A DNA stretch of 64,000 nucleotides from Neostapfia colusana. Taxonomy: Eukaryota; Streptophyta; Magnoliopsida; Poales; Poaceae. Position 1 is the stretch's first letter; each line of letters starts with the position of its first letter. The stretch spans positions 27,481,324 through 27,545,323 of the forward strand of contig JASWHV010000007.1 in the NCBI GenBank assembly GCA_030760725.1, written 5' to 3'. Both the position numbers and the translations under genes were made by a program. The notes beneath the pieces are model-generated. The model was not told the DNA's origin. It ran no database searches and saw nothing but the letters and a program-made list of their open reading frames with translations. Below are positions 24,387 to 33,624 of the stretch, piece after piece.

Positions 24387-24591
24387 CACCCAAGAGTGAC
24401 CGAGCGGAGCGTGCTCATGACGAGACGCGTGGTCTGGATCCGAACGAAACTTCGGCAGCATAACCCCGCTGTTCTCCACAGCACGCCCGAAAATGGTGCA
24501 GCAAAGAAAAACAGGGTTATGCCGCCGAAACCTCGTCTAGATCTAAACCCGCGTCTCATCACAAGCCACGCCCCCTCGGTCACTCCCAGGT
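24387..24591. repeat. Long imperfect inverted repeat inside the CACTA element
   Basis: Arms of about 75 bp begin GAGTGACCGAG and end CTCGGTCACTC, separated by about 50 bp containing CACAGCACGCCCG. The arms share blocks such as CAGCATAACCC / GGGTTATGCCG. It lies just upstream of the TNP2 start and could fold into a strong RNA hairpin. Confidence 0.75.
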
Positions 24592-25119
24592 TGTCCAAAA
24601 AAGGACAATTCCGAACCTACATGCCTCACATGCGTAACACAGGTGAGACGGGCCGGTTCGAAACGGGTGACTCATGTTGTATAGGTTTACGTCAATATTT
24701 CATTTTTGAGTCATTTAAAAGAGAGAGAGAGAGAAGGAAAGAACGAGAGAGAGACAAAGAAGTGGGTCAGCCGTCCTAAGTTATGCCCCGCTGGGGCCTG
24801 CCATTATCTTACGACGCCTTTAGGGTTAGCCGTCATACTTTATGCCCCGTCGTAAGTGGGTCAAAGATGAAACCGCCCCGTCGGGGCCCGCCGTCCACGC
24901 GCGGGAGCTTGCCGTCCTCCGTGCCTATCTCGACTAATACATTACCACTAAATGGGCCGTGACAGACCCTAAATGGGTCGTGTATGGCCGGACCGGGCCG
25001 AAACCCATTTATTTACATATAGTAACTAATCACGCAATCAATCAAAGTATTAATTCAACAATAATCAATTACAATACTAATTAAACAATTAATCAACTAA
25101 GATCAAATTAAACATGTAA

Positions 25120-26575
25120 TCACACATAAACACGGTGTTGGGTCACACATACACACGGTGTCGGGTCACACATACACAACGTTGGGAGGCGGCACGGCGA
25201 GCAGGGGCCGGGCGGCGCGGCGAGCAGGAGCTTGAAGCGTGGCGAGCAGGGGCTCCAGGCGGCGCGGCGAGCAGGGGCCGGGCGAGGCGGGTCGGGCGGC
25301 GCAACAGGGCGGGGCTCGAGGTGGGGCGGGGCGAGCGGCGGCGGCCGAGGCGCGACCAGGGCTCGGCGCGAGCACGGGCGGCCAGGCGGGGCTTGGGGCG
25401 GGACGACGGCGGCTGCGGCAGGGCGGGGCGGCGCGGGCATGAGTGGGTCGCGCGCGCGGCCCTTGAGATGTAGAGTTATATTCTTTATTTACGACGGCTT
25501 CTTTACTTACGAGGTTTAGCTTTTAGCTGTCGTAAATGGTACTTAAATTCCGTCGGTCATTTTATTTACGACGGCCAAGAGCCAGCGACCGTCGTAAGTT
25601 AGTAAACTTACGACGTCTACCACGCGCCGTTGTAAGTACGTTAATTTACGACGGCTGACCTACGTAAATAAATTCAGCCGTCATAAAATGTTGATTTTCC
25701 TGTAGTGAAGCACCACGGCTGCGGCTGGCGGCCGACGGTGGAGGCGGCTGCGACGGGCGGCGATGGAGGTGGCGGCGGAGGTCAGCTCGGGGCAGGGCTG
25801 AGAGTCTGGCTCGGGCTTGGGCTGAGAGTCTGGCTCGGGCTCGGGCTGAGCAGCCCAAGTGCCCACGACCTTCGGATCTAATCCGACGATCCACGCGTTC
25901 TATAAGGGTCATGAAAAACGGCCCACAACCCTAATACACTCATTTTCATCCCCCTCCTTCTCTCCTCTCCAGAGCACGGCGGGGGGCCGACGGCGCCTTG
26001 CAGTGACGGCGGCGGGCGGAGGCGGCGCCGGCATCGGCGACGCTCGGCCAGGCGAGGCAAGCCGCCCAGGCATCCCCCCGCCACCGACTGGACACCTATG
26101 CGTCGGTACGCTGTCGGCGACGGCGGGGGCTGGTGGCAGCGGGGCCGGGGGTAAAGCAAAAACAATGTGCTTAAACAACTAATCAATCAATTAACTAAAT
26201 TAAATAACTAAAATCAGAAACAATTACTAATTTAAACCAAATAACTAGCAACTAAACTAATTATCTACTAAATACATACAAATTGATTAAGTAATAAAAT
26301 TTTTATCTAATCTAACTAACAACTAATTACAAAAACTAAAAAATTACTTGATTCGGTTTGACGACGACAGCGGCGGCGACGGAGACGGTGGCTCGGCGGC
26401 TCAGGGCGGCGCCGGGCGGCTCAGGGCGGTTCGGGCGGCGCTAGGTGGCGCCGGCCGGCTCGGGGGCGGCGCCGGGCGGCTAGGCGGCGGCGCCCGACAG
26501 CGGCTAGGCGGCGGCGGCTCGGCGGCGGGGGCGAATCAGCGGCGGCGGTGGGCGGCTGGGGCTTAGGTTAAAACC
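25120..26575. other. GC-rich cargo region of the CACTA element with second internal terminus
   Basis: 25180-25450 and 26360-26570 are extremely GC-rich GGCGGC/GGGGC repeats whose open frames on both strands are compositional artefacts. 25485-25709 is a complete CACTA right end (CTTACGACGG repeats and terminal CCTGTAGTG) with flank AAG, not TGT. 25860-25990 is promoter-like: CGGATCTAATCCGACG, TCTATAAGG, then a pyrimidine-rich leader, resembling the block in hAT elements A and B. 26160-26350 is AT-rich. Confidence 0.6.
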
Positions 26576-26801
26576 ATCGACTTAAGACGGTCACGTAACT
26601 TACGACGACTTAGGTTACGGCCGTCGTAAGTTACGTTTATTTTACGATGGCCCATTAACTTACGACGGCCATGGGCCGGTAGCCGTAGTAAGTTAGTTTA
26701 CTTACGACGGCCCATGGGGACCGTCGTAAATCGGTTTACTTACGATGGCTAGCCGTCGTAAATGACAGTAGCCGTCGTAAGGTGCGACGTTTCCTGTAGT
26801 G
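26575..26801. repeat. CACTA right terminal and subterminal repeats
   Basis: Repeated CTTACGACGG units in both orientations end in the terminal CCTGTAGTG, next to the TGT target duplication. Confidence 0.85.
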
Positions 26802-26984
26802 TGTTGGAACCTTCAGCAAGAAACCTGTAGCGGGAGGGGAAATTCAGAAACAGATCAATGACCGAACATTAAATGTGCACATGTAGGGGGGATAGAGATT
26901 GTACACATTCCGACTTAAATCATTGCATATACATGTCAGTTGGTACAAAATAATCTAAAAGAGTGCATCTGGGAAAGAATCTTG

Positions 26985-27230
26985 GTTGTGCACATATATT
27001 CTACGAAAATGAAAGATGCAACAGTTCATATCAAGAATACAAAGAAAACTGAGCAAGTCACTTCACGGTTACTAGTTCAGCAATGTGTCAGTTAGAATAC
27101 ATGTTTGTTGTGGAAAAGAATTCCGGCTGTATACAAATATTATACAAAAATGAAAGATGCAGCAGTTCATATCAAGAATACAAAGAATTGAACAACTCAT
27201 GGCTAGTAGTTCAGCAATATGTTTCTAGAG
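26985..27230. repeat. Tandem duplication with 141-bp period
   Basis: AAAATGAAAGATGCA and the following TCATATCAAGAATAC recur at 27006 and 27147 with diverged surroundings. The rest of 26805-27690, downstream of the CW-type gene, shows nothing else I can name. Confidence 0.8.
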
Positions 27231-27691
27231 AACAAGAATATTTGTAGAGTTCGGTGGGGCCTTATATAGATAAGCTGATTTAGGTGAGCTCGCATGTGTG
27301 TCGGAATGGGCCAAAAGAACAAAATAAAGGTGCACAAATAATACTTACTGATGCAAGAAATGACAGTTAAGAACATGTCAAAAGCATGGATTCAATCACT
27401 CATCAGGCACTAGATAAAAATTATTAGCAGTTTAGGGCTAATTGAAACGGTCCCTTCCGGCCTTCCCTTCAAGAAATATTTCCAGGCAATGAACATGGCA
27501 ATGTGAGTTTGTAAAAATCCATTTTAGCAGTCTGGCACTGGTCAAAATAATTACCCCCAAGCAAATACTTCCAGGTAGCAAAAATGACACAGTCCCCTCC
27601 GTTAACAACAATTCAATTCCTGGTCTTGATTCACCTCTAAATCCATCTTGGCGGTACCATTATAGCAGAAATGCACAAAGCAACTGTCCCA

Positions 27692-27934
27692 TCATCTATC
27701 TTTATTGACAAGAAAAATGTTTGTTGATCTATTGTTAACACTTTCATGGTTGATAGACTCCAAGGATCAACGAATTAGTTGAAGCAAACCCTTAACATTA
27801 TGGAAACTGAAATCAAGCACTTCCCTAACAAGAGAGACACCATCAACCTGATTCTTTCCAATACCAGAAAGATAAACAGAAAAAGAATTCTGCGATTTTC
27901 TGGTTGCCTAGAATGCATTATTTACGTCCTCTGT
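27692..27934 (-). pseudogene. Last exon of CW-type zinc-finger protein gene, with two in-frame stops
   Basis: After a TTTTTACAG acceptor (AG at 27936-27935) the minus strand reads in phase with the exon ending at 55114. It keeps family-typical segments such as ATRKSQ and VLDFSFHNVKGLLQLIR near the C-terminus of plant CW-domain zinc-finger proteins. TAG at 27910-27908 and TGA at 27769-27767 interrupt it; a further stop lies near 27694. The exon is separated from its upstream partner by the retrotransposon nest 28068-53994. The first stop would remove about the last 55-60 residues. Confidence 0.8.
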
Positions 27935-28067
27935 CTGTAAAAAGTAAAAAGAACATTAAAAAATTGGAATACTTACTAACAAATACAAGAGACATTTCAA
28001 AAGTTTTTCACCAGGATATAACATAAACCAACACATGGAAATGTAACAAAAGCACAGATCTAAGCAC

Positions 28068-28986
28068 AGATCGGAACTAAACATGTAATATTATGCCAGA
28101 AACAGAGTTCGGTATATAATATTACAACACAAGTAGAACCACAACAATACAGCGCTTTGTTACAACGACATACACTTTAATAAAACAATAATAAGAACTA
28201 ACATAAAAATGACTAACGACATAAACACATGGACGACTAGCTCTTCCTCGTACATGGTTACACGGTAACACCTTGGGTGTGGATGCGACCCTACTCGAAG
28301 TCCTCCGGGTTGAAGTCAGGATCTTCTGAAGATATCAGCAACAGTTGAATACAAAAGTACTCAGCAAGCTCCACCTCAATGTTAGGGGAAGACGTGAACG
28401 CTGGTGCTCAATGGGGCGGGGGAGAAAGTGAGCTCCCCACCCCCTTTTATAGATGAAGGGGAAGGGATAGGGATGGAGGAAGGAGAGGTAGGTGAGGTGT
28501 ACTTAATGCATGTTTTGGGAGCTTCTCGTGAAGTGGATAAGGATGGGGGAGGAAGAGATATGTGAGGGGTGGTTCAAGAAGCTTCTCGCAGAATGGATAA
28601 GGATATGAGAGGAAGGGGTATGCGAGGGGTGGTTCTACAAGCTTCTCGTAGAATGGATAAGGATAGGGGAGAAAGATGTATGTGAAGGGTGGTTCCGGAA
28701 GCTTCTCGTGGAATGGATAAGGATGGAGGGGGAAGGGGTATGTGAGAGGTGATTCTAGAAACTTCTCGTGGAATGAATAAAGATAGAGGAGGGAGAGATA
28801 TGTGAGGGGTGATTCCGGAAGCTTCTCGTGGAATGGATAAGGATGGAGGATGAAGAGGTATGTGAGGGGTGGTTGCACCAATTTTCATGAAAGGCATATC
28901 TGAAATCGGCTAAGAGTGTGCGTAATACACCTGGTGGTTAATTCTATAACCATGATTTATTAGCTTACGAAAAATGGAGCGTTACA
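28068..28986 (-). repeat. 3' LTR of the Gypsy element, internally deleted and end-truncated
   Basis: 919 bp against about 2.26 kb for the 5' LTR without its hAT insert. The sequence corresponding to about 51335-52659 is missing at 28376, and the terminal ~25 bp equivalent to 51006-51030 are absent. 28515-28875 holds six 60-bp tandem units around AAGCTTCTCG; their open frames are not genes. Confidence 0.85.
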
Positions 28987-29874
28987 GACCTACCCCACTT
29001 AGGATGAATCTCGTCCTTAAGATTCGAGCGGTCTGCAAAAAGATGGAGGAACTCTGTCCATGATGAATCTTCTCTTTCCCAAGTAGCTTCAACTTCCGAG
29101 TGTCTGCTCCACTGGACCCGACAAAGCGTGATGGTGTTTCTCCGTGTCCTTCGGGTGACAGTTTCCAAGATCTTTAATAGCACCTCCTAGTAGCGTAGAT
29201 CATCTTGCAGGTCTAGGGTTTCTTGTGCCACTTGTTCCTCGGGTACCCGTAGGCATTTTCTTAGCAGTGACACGTGGAAGACGTTGTGCACGCCTGACAT
29301 CTCTTTGGGTAGTTGGATCTCATACGCCACTGATCCTACCCTTTTTAGGACTGAAAAAGGGCCGATGTATCGTGGTGCCAACTTTCCACGTACTTGGAAT
29401 CTGCGGGTGCCCCAGATAGGAGATACTTTAAGGTACACATGATCTCCAGATTGGAAACTGAGTTCACGCCTCCTCTTATCTGCGTAGCTTTTCTGACGTG
29501 ATTGGGCGGACTTGAGATTTGCTCGAATCTCTGCTACCTTATCCTCTGCTGCCAAGATGAAGTCTGGTTGCTCCACAATACGGTCCTCAACTTCTACCCA
29601 CTTGAGCGGGGTCCAACACTTCCTTCCATAGAGGGCTTCATATGGTGACATCTTGATGTTGGCCTGATAACTGTTGTTGTATGAGAACTCGATATACGGT
29701 AAACTGTATTCCCAATCCTTGCCGTAGGTGAGGACAGCGGCCCTCAACATGTCTTCCAAGATTTAGTTGATCCTCTCTGTCTGACCATCCGTCTTAGGGT
29801 GATATGCTGAACTAAAGTCCAACTTGGTACCAAGTGCCTTTTGAAGACTTCTCCAAAATCTTGACGTAAACTAA
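28965..29874 (-). pseudogene. Gypsy integrase C-terminal half and chromodomain
   Basis: It continues the integrase interrupted at 41079. HPKTDGQTERIN is near 29790-29755, with a TAA at 29766-29764 just after it. PYEALYGRKC is near 29650, and FHVSLLRKC and a chromodomain-like segment follow (29250-28990), where the reading frame changes near 29187. Chromodomains of this lineage target chromatin. The right edge is the ACTAA target duplication of the Sirevirus. Confidence 0.85.
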
Positions 29875-31299
29875 TGTAAGTGCATCTAGGATATCCCTTG
29901 TGGGTTTTGGCTAATTGATGACGAACATATGAGATCCTAATGAAACTATTAAGATGATTGCAGGATAAACAAAGTGAACTGGCTCGACACACACAAAAAG
30001 GTGAAAAATAGAGTGGTGCCCGAAAAGGAAGACGTTAGTGGAATTTAGAGGAGCAAAGTAGATATAAATGTATAGGTTGTGTGTGAGAGAGACACATCCC
30101 AAGAGCTCATGACTTTGCATAAGGGTAAGGGGTTTAAAAATCAACTAAAATCCACTGAAAACCGGACTAGTCCGTTCATGGACCGGACTAGTCCGTTTAA
30201 CTTTCTGAAAGACGCAAACATAGTGCACCGGACTAGTCCGCCTTGTGAACCGGACTAGTCCGGTCAGCTCACTGGAATGCAACCGGACAAGTCCGGTTTT
30301 AGACCGGACTAGTCCGGTCATGTCTCTGTTGTCCTCTTTAGACGACTGCGGACTAGTCCATTCAAGCGACAGGACTAGTCCGCTGAAGTTTCTGAAACCC
30401 CATTTCACATAGCACCGGACAGGTCCGGTTTGTGGACCGTACTAGTCCGGTTAACCCACTGGAAGTAGACCGGACAAGTCCGATCATATACCGGACTAGT
30501 CCGGTAGTAGGTTTAACAACGGTAACTTTTTGGGAAAGCCTATAAAAAGAGGTCCTTCGTCTTTTCCCTTGAGTGACACGACTTATACTGTCAAAAACTG
30601 AAACCCTAGCGCTGCCACCTGTCCCAAGAGCCCCAAAACACGTCTCCCCCCACATCTAAGGTGCAAAAAGGTGAAGATCAATAAAATACTTGGATTTGGG
30701 ATTGGGAGATCGTCGTTCCTTCGTTGTGAGCTCTTGGGGTTTGATCTCTCTACACTCATATTCTGCATTGTAATCTTTTTGAGTGTGTTTGATCAACTTC
30801 TCATTGTAATTCTTGTGGGAGCCCTCAACGTGTGAGGTTGCCCCATAAACACGGTGATTACACTTGATAGTGAAGTCAAGTCGGCCTGTGTGGTGACTTG
30901 AAGAGGGAAAGGGTTGGGAACCCGGCTCTGTGTGAGCTTCCTCAACGAGGACGTAGATCTCTTGGTGAGATCGAACCTCGGTAAAAATTTGTGTCTCTTG
31001 TCTCTCATTTGTTTTATGTTTTGATACATTAGATCACTAGTTTGCTAGTCATCGTTTGAGTTCCTTATAAGTTTGCACGTGCATCCATACAATAAATTTA
31101 ATTTATAAAAACTGTTGTTCTCATTCCGCTGCTGAGAAATTAAATTTATGAGACACACTTAATTAACTCAAATAATTCAGCACACCGGACTAGTCCGCCC
31201 ACACAACCGGACTAGTCCGGTCAGTCAAGTTTCTGATAACTTTATTAAGTGTGCAGGAATCTTTAAAGGCCTATTCACCCCCCCTCTAGGCCACATTCA
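29875..31299 (+). repeat. 5' LTR of the Sirevirus
   Basis: 1425 bp. About eighteen full or partial copies of the CCGGAC(T/A)AGTCCGG palindrome lie at 30160-30510 and 31185-31220. They are upstream of the TATA-like CCTATAAAAAGAGG at 30539-30552, which fits an enhancer or promoter position. Confidence 0.95.
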
Positions 31300-31353
31300 A
31301 TTGGTATCAGAGCCAAGTTCTCCATCAACGAGACTCACATCTCGGAGAGATCA

Positions 31354-33624
31354 ATGGCCTCTGAGAAGAACAACGATATCCCGAAGACGAGCAACAACGA
31401 TGAGGAGCAAGAAGCCAAAGCCTTCGATGTGCTGAAAGAAAGTCCACATGACGATGAAGAAGTGAGGCAGCTAAAAGCACTCCTGAGAAAGAAACTGCTG
31501 GCACAAAAAGGAAAAGAGGAAGAAAAGACGATGGGGAGTGGTCATCACGACTACTCCCGGTATCCTTACAACTACAACCGTCTCAATTCAAATAATCATT
31601 ATCTCTCTATTCCTATGGGAAGGCCCCCACAGTTTGACGGAAGTGACTACACCATGTGGAAGTACAACATGAAGATGCATCTGATATCCCTGAACCCTAG
31701 TCTGTGGCACATTGTTTGCACAGGCATCAATATTCCGGACACGGATGATGAACTCACCCCAGAACAAGAACAGGAGATTCACAGAAACGTACAAGCCGTC
31801 GCCGTGATCACATCATCACTAAGCAGAGAGGAATTCACCAAGATCGATGGGTTAGAAAGTGCAAAAGAAATCTGGGATACCCTCAAGACAGCTCACGAAG
31901 GAAATAGGTCAGTTCGTGAAGCCAAAATCGAAATGCTTGAAGGAGAGTTGGGGAGATTTGCTATTGAAGAAGGCGAATCACCTCAAGACATGTACAACCG
32001 GATGAAAGCACTCATCAACAAAATCCGTGCCTATGGAAGTAAGAAATGGACTGATCACGAGGTAGTCAAAAGGATGATAAGAGCCTTCATGCCAAGAAAC
32101 GTCACACTTTGCTCAATGATTAGAGAAAGCCCCGGGTTTCACAAAATGACTCCCGATGAGTTATTGGGAAAGATCATAAATCATGAAATGATGGAGAAAG
32201 AGGCTCAATACGTTAAAGACTTAGCCGAGCTCACCTCTTCTAAAAAGAAAGAAGTTGCTCTCAAAGCAACGTGCAGACCCAAACTCAAAGAAACTCGTGA
32301 AGACCAAGACGATGGAGATACAAGCGACGAAAGCACCGATCTTGATGACGAAGAAATGGTACTCTTCATCAAAAAGTTCAAACGCATGATGAAGAGAAGA
32401 CATGGCAACAATTCACATGAAGGCAAAATCAAGGATAAAGGAAAATCCAAGGCTCGACGTACTTGCTACAACTGCGGAGAGTATGGTCACTTCATGGTGG
32501 ACTGTACTTATGAAGAAAACAAAAAGAAGAAGGAAACAAGATCTCAAGAAAAGAAAAATTTCAGAAAAAGAGGACAAGCCCATCAAGCTCACATTGGGAA
32601 GGAGTGGGACTCAAACGACGAGTCCTCCTCCGATGAAGAAGAAGAGATGGCCACTATCGCAGTCAAGAAACCAACTATGAGAGCCACACTCTTTCCGAAC
32701 ATGGGAGGACGGGACATGAACAACCACACTTGTCTTATGGCTAAGGAAGGCAAGAAAAAGGTTAGACTTACTCCTCCTATACTAAATTCCTCCATTGATG
32801 ACTTTGACAGCTCTAGTGATAATGAAGAATTATTTAGAGGGCTAAGTAAAATTGCTTTAAAGAAAATGGAAATGTTGTCGAACGAAATCTTTGAAAAGGA
32901 AGAACTTGTCAACCGACAAGAAGATATGCTCATCCGTGAGAGGAAGAGATATCAAGAAGTTGAAAAGCTTCTTGAGCTTGAAAGAGAGAAGAATGAGTCA
33001 CTTGAGTTAGAGTTAGCCTTGAGTAAGGAAACTTACTCAAAGTTAGAGGACTCGCACATTGCAATCAAGGAAGAACTTGCTAACTTGTCAAAAGTTAACA
33101 AAATCCTTGAGGTGCAAGTTGAGTCGCTCAAACAAAGTGACTCCTCTTCCTCCAAGAGCTCTTCCTCTAAAGATATGAGCTCGACAACAATAAGAACCTG
33201 CACTTGCTCTAGCAAGAAGAATGTAATTTCTAATGCTTCAACCTCTCATGACATGCATTCTTCTCAAAACGGCATCTTTGATAAGGAGAAGATCAAATAT
33301 GCACGAAGTGCATATATGATCACTAGACCTCCCAATGTCAAAGATGGTCTTGGCTTTGACAGGAACAGACACATGTCTACTCCTAATCATGCTAAGAATA
33401 GAATCATTTTTGTTAAAGAAAAATCACATGAATCTGAGCTACAAACACTGTTCCATACGTTTGATGCTTCTTATGCTCTCATGAAAAACAAGTATGGAAA
33501 AGTCATTGCTAAATATACAGGGCCACGCCACAAGAACTTAAAAACTTGTGTGTGGGTGCCCAAAACTCTTGTGACTAACCTAAGAGGACCCAAGCAAGCT
33601 TGGGTACCTAAAACCCAGAAATAA
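31354..33624 (+). CDS. Sirevirus gag
   Basis: 756-codon open frame starting 40 bp after the primer site. A DUF4219-like segment (residues ~85-130) and a UBN2 gag domain (to ~300) are followed by an acidic stretch. The zinc knuckle CYNCGEYGHFMVDC is near residues 371-384. Acidic/Ser-rich sequence and a predicted coiled coil (Glu/Leu/Lys-rich, ~500-590) follow, with a conserved C-terminal WVPK tail repeated twice. It forms the virus-like particle. The frame is intact and ends at TAA 33622-33624; pol continues in the +1 frame. Confidence 0.9.
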   Translation: MASEKNNDIPKTSNNDEEQEAKAFDVLKESPHDDEEVRQLKALLRKKLLAQKGKEEEKTMGSGHHDYSRYPYNYNRLNSNNHYLSIPMGRPPQFDGSDYTMWKYNMKMHLISLNPSLWHIVCTGINIPDTDDELTPEQEQEIHRNVQAVAVITSSLSREEFTKIDGLESAKEIWDTLKTAHEGNRSVREAKIEMLEGELGRFAIEEGESPQDMYNRMKALINKIRAYGSKKWTDHEVVKRMIRAFMPRNVTLCSMIRESPGFHKMTPDELLGKIINHEMMEKEAQYVKDLAELTSSKKKEVALKATCRPKLKETREDQDDGDTSDESTDLDDEEMVLFIKKFKRMMKRRHGNNSHEGKIKDKGKSKARRTCYNCGEYGHFMVDCTYEENKKKKETRSQEKKNFRKRGQAHQAHIGKEWDSNDESSSDEEEEMATIAVKKPTMRATLFPNMGGRDMNNHTCLMAKEGKKKVRLTPPILNSSIDDFDSSSDNEELFRGLSKIALKKMEMLSNEIFEKEELVNRQEDMLIRERKRYQEVEKLLELEREKNESLELELALSKETYSKLEDSHIAIKEELANLSKVNKILEVQVESLKQSDSSSSKSSSSKDMSSTTIRTCTCSSKKNVISNASTSHDMHSSQNGIFDKEKIKYARSAYMITRPPNVKDGLGFDRNRHMSTPNHAKNRIIFVKEKSHESELQTLFHTFDASYALMKNKYGKVIAKYTGPRHKNLKTCVWVPKTLVTNLRGPKQAWVPKTQK

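Larger units (their letters stand above)
17741..26801 (-). mobile_element. CACTA (En/Spm) DNA transposon, 9.06 kb, degenerate
   Basis: The left end CACTACAGAGATTCGAC and the right end (inverse) CACTACAGGAAACGTCG form the terminal inverted repeats, with a perfect 3-bp duplication TGT at 17738-17740 and 26802-26804. Subterminal arrays of CTTACGACGG and its inverse at 17760-18060 and 26575-26790 are the expected transposase-binding regions. Both genes, TNP2-like and Transposase_24-like, are on the minus strand and damaged. A second CACTA right end lies inside at 25709, with further subterminal-type repeats at 24775-24870 and 25485-25700. This is therefore either one element with a duplicated 3' end or a fusion of two. 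Confidence 0.9.

Noticed and set aside
25120..25520. Several overlapping 65-110-codon open frames on both strands
   Set aside because: Extreme GC content removes stop codons in all frames; no domain, no conservation and no gene structure.
28447..28897. Minus-strand repeat proteins rich in YPYPFHEKL
   Set aside because: Translation of six 60-bp tandem units in the Gypsy LTR; the same occurs at 52730-53208 in the other LTR.
30145..30655. Minus-strand frames with repeated TGLVRSTS motifs
   Set aside because: Translation of the CCGGACTAGTCCGG palindromes; identical frames in the other LTR.
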